Positions 51,632-61,135 of a stretch of 64,000 nt of DNA are shown here, one piece after another. Source of the stretch: Atrichornis clamosus. Its lineage: Eukaryota; Chordata; Aves; Passeriformes; Menuridae. Numbering within the stretch: the first letter of the stretch is position 1; each line of letters starts with the position of its first letter. The DNA is taken from positions 1-64,000 of the forward strand of contig WBMZ01009456.1 of assembly GCA_013400975.1 (NCBI GenBank). Reading direction: 5' to 3'. The translations under genes were made by a program, and so were the position numbers. The notes beneath the pieces are model-generated. The model was given only the letters and a program-made list of their open reading frames with translations. It had not been told where the DNA came from and ran no database searches.

Positions 51632-54600
51632 TTATGCATTTTGACATTCTGGTGAAAGTGGCTAAAACTCACTTTTGAATGCCTTTGAATAAAAAGTCAT
51701 CCAAGTAGAAATGGGAAAAGGAGTTAAAAATTTACTTATGTGTAGGCAAGTTAACACTGTAATTAAGTTTTAGAGTCAGCACAGAGAAAACATTCCCACA
51801 ATGGGATCACTTCTGTACATCAAAGATAGCACAAATCAAGACTTCACAACACAGATGGGTCCCATTTGCTGCTTTTCTCAATTTGCATAGTTTTCAGTCT
51901 CACAATAAAAATCTTTACTGCAAGAGTTATTTCTACCGTGATTAATTTCTGTTAATCCACACTGTTGATCTCTACTGTTTTTCAAGTATCACCTTGGGAG
52001 AAGAGGTATTATTATAACAGGTGATATTATTATTACAGGTAGAAAAAAAAAAACCAACAGAATTTTCATCTCCTGTTAAGTGGTGGCAAAAACCACTCAG
52101 GAACAAAAAAGGTGTCTAAATTCTTGAATTACTTGCAAAGAAACAGGTAAACAGGCATATAGTTTTAGGGGAAGGCTGTCCTCCAAATCAGAGTCCTGTG
52201 TGCCTAATCCCGAGGGAGCAGCAAACACAAGGCCTGAAGTCCTGAATGTCTCTGAATTTTCTTGATGTTTCTGCAACAAATTCTTTTTCTCTTCATTTCA
52301 GAGGCCTCAGTGAATCAATTTTTTTAGCTGGACTTCATTTTATGATAATGCTTTCACATTGTTTTAATTGCTATTAAAGCTTTCTTCTGTTGGGATGTAT
52401 AGCCCCAGGCAAACACCAGCAAGCCTAGGGTTTGTAGACAGATATTAAAACTGTTTTATGTAAGCACAATTTGCATTGTGGAAGATGCACTTTGTGCCTT
52501 TGCACAATAAACACAAGTAGCAAACCAACAGACTCCCGGTTTACCCTCACTGGGCAAGGTTAACCCGGGCTTCACTCTGGGGAAAGTCACTTGGGGTCAA
52601 AACAGATTTTCACTCATGTTACAGTGTTCTGCATCCACAGAAAACACAGTAATAAGAAAGGCAGGTACGTGTTTGGGGAAAAAAAGTTTTAAAATGAGAG
52701 CTATGTCACAACAGGATCACTGAAAAGAAACATTTTAAAGCTAAACAAAGAGAAGAAGAAGCATCAAAAATGTCAGATCCAAGTAACAGTCAAAAACTGC
52801 CTCTCCCCTCTGTGCTGCTAAAACAGACACATTGGAAGTGCTACCACATTGCTGGCCCAGTGTGCTGACCACCAGTGTGACATCAGCCCAGGCAGTACTT
52901 TGTGAAGTGCTGCAAGCAGATTCAGAAACTTCTTTTATCCTCAGGAAAGTCAGGTGTTGGGATGTACACAGCAGAGGGATTTCTTCTAGCCCCAAAGCAG
53001 TTTAAAACCTCAAAATCCTCAACATATACAATAAATCTGTAAGACAGATGGCCATAAATCCCTAATGAAGCACTGCCAATGCAAATATTGTAAAAAGGAT
53101 AAATAGCACTTAATTACACCATTGGCAAGCAAGTTGGGTTTTTCCTCATCTTCATTCTGCTGTTCACCAATTTTGCAGGCTCTTTCAAGCACATAGTGTG
53201 CACAGCATGGCTTAGTGATGGCTCCACACTCTTCCACTGCATGGCACTTACTCTTTTTTTTTTTTTTTTTAAGAAAACCCCAAAACACAGCATTGTTGAT
53301 TTGAACATATGTAGAAGGCAGAGTTTTACGGATAGAAGTAGACAGACAAGACGAAAAACTGATAGGGGCAGGAAAAAACCCCAAACATAAACAAGAAAAA
53401 AGAGCTACCGAGGTTAAAGGACCTGAAGCAGACAAGCCCAGTGGTTATAAGCAGGGATAGGGAGTGACCCTCTTTAAAAACCTTTCAGCTCATTTCCCTG
53501 CTGTTTTCATGCTCTGCTGCTGAAGACAACAGGTATGCATTAGCTTTCACTGGAACTAGGCTGTCTTGTTTAGTCCTGGCTCAGTTATAGTTCTTTAACT
53601 CACATCTTTTCATCACCCTGCTGTTCCTTAACCAGCTGACTAGCCAAATAGGAAATAGAACTGAAAGATTTTTCCACTTCTTTTCAGTCTATGAGGATCC
53701 CAAAACCATTATTAAATCAGTAATAGATTTATTTCTCAAAAAAAAAAAAAAAAAGAAGCCAAATTAAAAAAACAACCAAACAGAAAACTCCCACAATTTC
53801 AGTTAGGTTTTCCATTATCTCTAACTCTTGCACAAACAGGCTAAATCTTTACCTATGAACCAGGAAAATCTCCCTTGTAATCTGAAGAAACCAGAGATAC
53901 TACCTTGCCCAAATATGCAGGTAATTTCCAAATTCTCAGTCAAGTGACAAGTCCACAACTTCAATCTAGTAAAATACCCTTCAGCATCACCTGGCAGCAC
54001 ATTCAGATTGCAGCATTTAGTTGTATTGAACTTTTTCCCATATAGTATATAACTGTGTTTCCTTTTCTTCTCCTTTAAAATCTGGAATTTATTTTAATGC
54101 ACATACCTATCATAGCAAGCTTCCTTTTTTCTACAGATGCTTTTAGAAAATTGTGCTTTTTTGAAAGTAAAAAAATTCTCAATACCATAGCAGTAGAAAT
54201 GATTATTTTTCTGCTTTAAAACTATATTTTAACCCACCCTACAGCTATTGTAAGGTATTATAAAATAGCAGACACCTTGTAAATGCAATATCAAGTAGCT
54301 TGCTCATGTCTAGTGGCCATACAACTTAGTATTTTCATATAGCAATTTATATTGCCTTCAGTGATTTCATATAAATGTGAATATTGGTTTAGTTCTGGTT
54401 GCCATGTGTGAATGAGCAATATTGACATTCCTACACCTTTGAGTGAACATTTCAATTCATTTGATTTAACCAAGAGAGAATTGTATTTTGAGGACTAGGC
54501 ACAGCTGTAAGGTCTTAATTCATAGCAGATACAAACAGATGTAGACAATCCTCACAATTTTAACTTTTCCTCTGTACTTTTCAGCAGTCTTGACCAAGAA

Positions 54601-55248
54601 AATAAAGGCAAAAAGTGTATAAAAATAACAAAACAACTGAAAGCTTGGTGATCTGGCTGAGCCCACAGGCATTTGCTTAGACTTTTGGCTGAAGGTTTTC
54701 TCTAAATAACTGGAAACTAATGGCTTCATTTAGCTGGTAGACAAACTTTTGTCATTGCTAAACAAAAATGTGAATGAAGAGGCTGATTCTTGGAGCATTC
54801 AGTCAGAGCATTCGAGGCTCAAAGTACAAATAAGTATATGTAACTACAGAATTGCTCTCTCTGCTTTTATGAGAAAGCAAAGAGAATAAGGCAGTGGGCT
54901 TTTCCTCAGGGGATTGCTGTATTGCAGACCTGGCAGTCATAAAAGTATGCTACAAATAAAGCAGAAAAAGACCTCCAGATCACACCAATACCTTTCACTT
55001 TGCACCAGTGCCATTGCACACAAGTGGAGTTACTGAATCCCCTCACTCGTGGTGCCCTGTGACATCTCAAGCCTGGTCTGTCTCCTCACTCTATAGAATA
55101 GCTTAGATCAAAGCTATAAAGAGTACTGAAAACATTAAAATCAATTAACACAAACTTCAAAAGCCACCTGGTTTGTTTGTAATTCATTTAGTCATTACAG
55201 ATGTGATGCACTTTGTTGCAAAGTGTGACAGAATAAAACATAGACACA
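51632..55248. other. Unique-looking non-coding stretch, no gene seen
   Basis: This stretch holds a 17-base T run at 53254-53270 and a 17-base A run at 53738-53754. The T run creates a lysine run in the 138-codon minus-strand frame at 53019-53435, which is therefore suspect and has no known domain. A short direct repeat of 'attattattaca' type lies near 52008-52040. No CR1, RNA gene or promoter was recognised. Confidence 0.6.
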
Positions 55249-55455
55249 GTAAACTGGGTATTAGGGAAAAATTCTTCCCAAAAATGGTTCTAAGGAATCA
55301 GAACAGGATGCCCATGGAAATGGTGGAGTCAGCATCCCTGAGGTATTTAAAAGATGTGTGGATGTCGTACTGACATGGATCAGTGGTGAACATGACAGGG
55401 ATGGGTTAAGAAATGGACTCAATCCTTAAGGTCAGAAAAAACCTCCATGATTCTA
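55249..55455 (+). mobile_element. CR1 LINE 3' fragment, diverged
   Basis: This is a plus-orientation CR1 tail. 'aactgggtattagggaaaaa' is followed by 'ttcttccc', 'gatgcccatggaaatggtgg', 'agtcagcatccctgaggtat', 'aaaagatgtgtggatgtcg' and a 'ggatcagtggtgaacatgac' block. It ends in 'aatggactcaatccttaagg' and 'acctccatgattcta'. It matches the antisense copy at 51219 in subfamily. It is clearly diverged. A poly(A) run starts 18 bp beyond its end. Confidence 0.88.
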
Positions 55456-55473
55456 AACCACAATTACTAGAAG

Positions 55474-55500
55474 AAAAAAAAAAAAAAAAAAAAAAAAAAA
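55474..55500. repeat. Poly(A) tract, 27 bases
   Basis: This is an uninterrupted A run just downstream of a plus-strand CR1 end. CR1 elements normally end in short octamer repeats, not poly(A), so the run is probably independent of the element. Confidence 0.9.
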
Positions 55501-57215
55501 TCTCGGTATAGAGCATTAAAAGATTAAAGGGTAAAGAAACAGAATTTATCTCATTTGGAGACACTATCACTGAAAGATAAGCAAGCAGAAAAGAATGAAA
55601 AGGAAACAGTGAAATTCAGAAAATTAGTCTCACTGAAAAGTGATTTACCTCTCGTTGTAATGACATCAAATTCTGGTTCAGCTGCATTAAATATAGGAGG
55701 TTGTTAGTATTAGTTATCAAAAGTGAAAGGAGTGACATTACTACTTATTAATCTTGATAGATTTCAAGCCCTGGAAGTGGTAATTAAACTTCTTAACAGA
55801 GAATGGTAGGATACTGCTGAAAACTTAATCCCAGGAATTCCTTCAGTCCAACAAGTTTTGCACTTTTTTTTTTTTTAACCAACAGGAAAAAGCCGAGAGT
55901 AACTTTATCTGCCATTTTAAGTAGTAAAATGTCTCCCAGCAGAGCAATGCTTTCATCATCTGGCAGTCATGTCCTTAATGAACACACAGTCAATATTGCC
56001 ACAATTCTCCAGTGAACACCTTTATGGTTTGTTAGATCTGGTAGCTATTAGTCCTGCTGTCCTCTAGCTATATTTCTCTCTGATCTCCCAAGTTAAGCAT
56101 GTGTAGGTTGGGTGCGAGTTTTAAAGAAAGTGTTCCTAATTGCCTCCAGTTGCTTCTGGGCTTGGCCTTAGTGATTCAGACTCCTTTTAAAAAGTTGTCT
56201 TCAGTAGAAGATAAATTCGCCATTTTCACCTTGGGATAACAAAGATGTAAGATAAATCAAGGAAAGGTAGAAAGAGCACATTGTGATGGAAAGAGCCACC
56301 TAACAAAAAAGGCTTCTATCACACCTTCAGATAAATTAGATGAGGTCAGCTTTGTACCTTGCTCTCCCACTGGGAGGGATTTTTGTTTCCTGATTTTTCT
56401 AGATGTAAAACTAAAGCCTCTTATCTTCTTTGTACACTTACTTTGCCTTAGGAAAAATAACATATGCTAGTCATCTTAAAATTAAGGAAAAGGTTATGGG
56501 GCAGAGTTTTTCTTCTTTTCTTTTTTTTTTTTTTTAATGAGTAAGGACTATAAGCTAATAGGGAAGCAATACCTTCCTGAAATACAAAGTTGGGGTTTTT
56601 TTATGTTGAAGATATCCTTAATATTCAAGGTATCCTTTGAATAATGACACCTTAAATCTGACAAGATGATACCTTAGCAATTCTCCCAAATATCCACAAT
56701 GCTAAGTCCAGGACATAGAAGGGATCCCCTGCCAAAACCTCCAAACTTTTTATGGTTAAAAATTGTCAAGAGTCAATGTTATTCCACCTATTCCATCTAA
56801 ACCTTCATAACATTAACACTAAAAATAATACTAGTCTCGAATAAATTAGTGACTATTATTTTACAGCCTAGATTTGACCATAAATAATTACTTTCCTCTT
56901 GTACAAGTAAGAAAAACACAGTTCAGCAGTGATTCCCTCTATCACAAGCTCACCCTCAGGGCTGGATCAGGTACTCTTCATTGCTGCAGTCCTTTCCACT
57001 GTGCCTTCCCTTTTACCTTCCCACACTTCACAATTCTGAAGAAGGATGAGGCTGAGCCAGCCACACATACTTTGCCAGTGGGTAGAGATACAGAAGGAGA
57101 AGGACACTGGAACAGAGCCCAGAATTCCACTCCCCACCACTCCTTCAGTAAAGATGTCTTCCTTCCCTGAACTGCTTCCATGGTCTGCTAAACACCTTCC
57201 TTTTAACCTGAATAT
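55501..57215. other. Non-coding stretch between CR1 copies, no gene seen
   Basis: AT-rich, with T runs at 55864-55876 and 56521-56535. A 98-codon plus frame (56874-57170) and a 93-codon minus frame (56967-57248) overlap each other and show no known domain; the minus frame also runs into the CR1 at 57216. Confidence 0.6.
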
Positions 57216-57316
57216 ATCATAGAATGGTTTAAAGGTTAGAAGGGACATTTAGGATTATCTAGTTCCAATTTCCCTTCCATGGGCAGGGACATCTTTTATT
57301 CCATTCAGGTCCAACA
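57216..57316 (-). mobile_element. CR1 LINE 3' stub, antisense
   Basis: This is a short CR1 end in antisense. 'atcatagaatggtttaaagg' is followed by 'ttagaagggacatttagg', 'attatctagttccaattt', 'ccatgggcagggacatcttt' and 'attccattcaggtccaacat'. About 100 bp remain, so this is a severely 5'-truncated insertion. Its subfamily resembles that of the copy at 5572. Confidence 0.88.
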
Positions 57317-58239
57317 TCTTTTATCTTACATAAATTGCCATTAAATTAATATACTCATATAAAATTTGCCTTATAACTTATAGTATTAAGTTGGATAAAA
57401 TTGAGGAGAAAGATCACACACCTGCAGGTTTAAAAGACAAAAAAAAACCCCAAACAAACAAAAAACACCATGAAAACAACACAAAAGATACACTTTCTTC
57501 ACTCTCTCTATTGATAGCTTATTTTATTCCACATTATCACTGTGAATCTGAATTTGGAAAAAAAAAGCCTAACACCTACATTATATTTCTTTACATTTTG
57601 GCCCGCTATGCCTTGCATATCACAATTTGTAATGCTTGTTAAAAATAAAAACATTTGAGGTTGTTTGCAATTAAAAACAACACTGCTGACAGGAATAGTC
57701 ACTTCCTAATTAAGATGTGCTTTAAAAAGTAATTAAGCTATAAACTGTCTTTTCACACGTTAAATGGACATCCTAACTCTAATCACTTGCAATTTAATCA
57801 ATCCATCAGAAAGTAGTTTTGGAAGCCACAATCACAGATACAATCAATCTGACTGCTCAGTTTCCCTAAGAAGTTGCAGTGATCCCACTGCCACAGATGA
57901 GTAAGAACAATACAAGAATTAAACAATCCATTTGTACAAATCTTACACTGGTTTTGAAACTGTGTGGTGTTTGGTCAGCGTAAGAAACATGGCAAGAATT
58001 GAAACCCAAGGGAGTAAACTGCTGGAAATCCCCAAAACTTATTTGGCTTTTCCCCTCCAATCAGTGAGACTATCAGAGTGGAGAGCGAGCCATGGGGAGA
58101 ATCACTGCTCTACTTCTGCCAGGAGGGGAGTTGCGTGGGGAAAGAACAATCTCATCTAATTTTGTTTAACAACTTTGAGGTTTCTCTTTTTAAACAGAGT
58201 ACACTTATTGCCCATAGTGTCAGAAATGGAAAGAAAGGA
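57317..58239. other. Non-coding spacer between opposite CR1 copies
   Basis: AT-rich, with an A-rich low-complexity patch at 57432-57486. The short open frames here have no known domain. No gene or RNA was recognised. Confidence 0.6.
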
Positions 58240-58647
58240 GAGGTGCTCCATCCAAGTGACGACAGGCTGAAAGAGTGGGGTTCAGCCTGGAGAAGAAAAG
58301 GCTCTGGAGAGACCTTTCTTTAGTAGTTAAAGGGGGCCTATAGGAAAGATGGGGGCAAACTTTTTAGCAGGGCATGTAGAGATAGGACAATGGGCAACGT
58401 TCCTGTCCTGAAGGAGCACTGATTTAAGATTAGATATAAGGAAGAAGTTTTTTTACAATGAGGGTGGTCAAACACTGGCACGGGTTTCCCAGAGGGGTAT
58501 TTTCATTCCTGGAAAAATTAAAGGTCAAGTTGGATGGACCTCTGAACAATCTGATCCCACTGATCTAGTCCCTGCTCATTGCAGGCGTGTTGGGCTAGGT
58601 GTCCTTTATAGGTCCCTTCCAAAACAAACCAGTCCATGACTGTATGA
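58240..58647 (+). mobile_element. CR1 LINE 3' fragment, long
   Basis: This is a plus-orientation CR1. 'gacgacaggctgaaagagtg' and 'gttcagcctggagaagaaaa' are followed by 'gctctggagagacctttctt', 'gggcctataggaaagatggg', 'tgtagagataggacaatggg' and 'ttagatataaggaagaagtt'. It continues with 'caatgagggtggtcaaacac', 'ggcacgggtttcccagaggg' and 'caagttggatggacctctga'. It ends with 'taggtcccttccaaaacaaa' and a decayed octamer end (ccatgactgtatga). Landmarks are in the canonical order. Only the 3' part is present, with no ORF2. The 81-codon frame over its start is a shadow. Confidence 0.94.
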
Positions 58648-60900
58648 AGTTTGTTTAGATTAACTTCAAGCCATATTAATATTTCATTTGGTTAGATTTG
58701 TGCTTTTTTCACATAAGAAAATTCACGCAAGGTGACCTATTTCTGCAATGAAAAAATGATACTTAGCTAATTGTACCTTGCTGTCTGTTCAAATAAATGT
58801 CTTTTTTGGTACATGTATATGCAACCACTAAGTTAATTTTTCTCCAGTATAACTTAGCAGAGATTTAAGAACCAAGAACACAGCCCATTTTTCCACAACT
58901 TGCATTTGACGATGTCTGTAACTGAAAGAATTCAACTGCTTACTCTCTAAAACTACAACTACCCTACCATTTCAACAGTTAACCACCACCCTAGGCTGCA
59001 GATTAAAGACAGCGAGAAAGACAGAAACAATTTACAGGTATTTCACATGACAGTTGTTTCAGGCTTTCCATAGGCCCACGCTGAAAGCCAGTTGCATTTT
59101 GCCAGTATTCGAAGAGCTCCAGTAATGAAACAAATGACAATAACTTATTTGGAAAGGCTTCTTTGATGCATACTCTTGAAAAAATAATATAGTGTTTGCT
59201 GCAACTGTCACCTTTTCTTTGCCAATGATGAATCCATCTGGCTGAAGTTAAGATTTATGTACATAAAAATGTTCAGTGTGCATTGCAATACTGCTAAGCA
59301 GCACACAACAGGATGCAAGAAGGCAATGCATATGAAAATATTGAATATCGATTGCATATAAAATAAGGACTTATTCAAATTGAAACACAGAAACTGGGAA
59401 TAGTAATGAACTTTAATATTCTTACCTTAGTACAGCTGCATGTGTATTACAGACTCGCAAAGAGAAGTAAGTCTATGAAGAATGGGAAACACTGAAATGC
59501 TTCAGCTCATTAGAGAAGGCACAAATACCTCAGTATGCAACAGCTGTCATTTGGCTCCAAAAGCTGAATTTGGTTGCATCCCATCCAGTATATTTGCTGA
59601 ATACCAAATCAGTAGCCTATTTGCTAAAAAACCCCCAAGAAAATAGATAGAATTTGCCTTTCACCTGCTTCAGGCACTCAGAAAAAAAGAGAAACAAAGG
59701 AATCCATTTTGAGATGTACACCACAAACTCTTACTGTAATTAAGATTCCAAAATGTATATCCAGTGACTCTGTAAATTAATTATATTTATAGGTTTCTTA
59801 CTTCTTAGTCCAAAAATGAGTAGTTTAGCTATCTGTACAAGCAAGTTTACTTGCCATCTCAATTATAAAATTGAAAAATGCTTTAATAGCAACCGAAAAC
59901 AGTTATAAATAGATGGTTTATGGAACTAGCAATCCAATGTATGAAGAGTCTTATTTAAATAAGTTATGTATCTACTAACAGAACTAGAGCTCGACATTAT
60001 ACTAGAGTGAATGCCTGGATTCAGTTTTATCTCTCTAAAAAATGTCAAAGCAGAAGCACTGGCTTTTGAAATAGCAGACGGCATAATAGGAGAGGGGCAG
60101 AGGAATAAATTTGGCACCTGGATAAACAAATGTGTTATTTAGCCCAGTTAAGTACAGAGTAATCTAGTTATACTCCAGAGACAACACTTACTTGTGGGAA
60201 TGCAGTACTCCCTATGTAGTTTTATGAAAAAGCTAAAAGCTAACACATTTCAGTATTTCTACATATTCGTGCTAAAAGGTCAGTGACTACCATTGGTCCA
60301 TAGGTGATGTGCTGATTACTATTCACTTTCTTACACATTAGATACCTTTATTATTGTGGAGATACTTAAAGCGCATTTTATGGCTGCATTTGATGTTGCA
60401 GGTAATGCTATATAATTGTATTTAATATAGTCATAAACCACAGGATATTCAATTTATACTTACTAGCTTATTAAAAATGTTTAAACAATTTCTTTTATTT
60501 TCCATTTTTATTGCATTCCTATGGAACATTATGGAAAAAATACTCAGTGACTATCTTTCATAGACCCAGTGCAGATTTATTTCTCCCTAAGGTCCAACTT
60601 CCTGAGCCCAGATATACTCACCCTCACTGCTTTCTCTATTTTTCCACCAGAGCTGCAGCAGAACTGTGTTTCTCTGCTCCTCAGCCAAATTCAGAGACAG
60701 GTGCCCTAACCCAAGTCAGTTTGCTCACATGCCTCCAAAATAGCTCCAGAGGCAGGCTGATGAGGTATGGATGAGGTACACGGACAGTGAGGGTGCCTGA
60801 TTATTGGCTGAACTGCCCCGTACTCGGCCCTGGAGTGCTGCACCAGCGCTGGGCATCCCTGCACAACAGAGGCTGGCACACTTATACTGGAGAGAAACCA
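58648..60900. other. Unique-looking non-coding stretch, no gene seen
   Basis: AT-rich throughout, with no recognised repeat. The 87-codon frame at 60511-60774 (+) and the 104-codon frame at 60706-61020 (-) have no known domain, and the latter overlaps the CR1 at 60901. No RNA gene or promoter was seen. Confidence 0.6.
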
Positions 60901-61091
60901 GCAAGGTGGGCCATGAAAATAATTAAAGGCTTGGAGTATCTGATAGAGATGAGGCAGACAGAAATAGGGCTTTGTCCCCTGGGAAAGAGCAACCTTTGCG
61001 GAGATCTTATCACAGTGCATAAATACTTAACGGGGCTGAGCAAAAACAGAGACAGTCTTTTCAGCAGAGCACAGTGACAGTGCAGGGGACA
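60901..61091 (+). mobile_element. CR1 LINE internal 3' fragment, diverged, lacks the 3' end
   Basis: A degraded plus-orientation CR1 is suggested by 'atgaaaataattaaaggctt' and 'ggagtatctgatagagatga', followed by 'ggcagacagaaatagggct', 'ggagatcttatcacagtgca' and 'taaatacttaacggggctga'. It breaks off after an 'agcacagtgacagtgcaggg' block. This corresponds to the section of CR1 upstream of 'gtttagattggatat'. The expected terminal octamer end is missing on this strand. Immediately downstream, 61099-61135 begins with a 'tcatagaatta' block that looks like an opposite-strand CR1 end. Confidence 0.7.
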
Positions 61092-61098
61092 AAGATTG

Positions 61099-61135
61099 AA
61101 TTCATAGAATTATATTTCTGTAAAAGTCCAACTCA
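61099..61135 (-). mobile_element. Possible CR1 3' terminal stub, antisense
   Basis: 'ttcatagaattatatttctg' followed by 'taaaagtccaactcaag' resembles the antisense CR1 terminus, where an octamer end is followed by a 'aagtccaac' block. It is very short and diverged, so chance is possible. Confidence 0.3.

Noticed and set aside
53019..53435. 138-codon minus-strand frame
   Set aside because: It reads through a 17-base homopolymer that yields a lysine run, and nothing else in it is recognisable.
58078..58323. 81-codon plus-strand frame
   Set aside because: It runs into the 5' part of the CR1 fragment at 58240 and has no domain.
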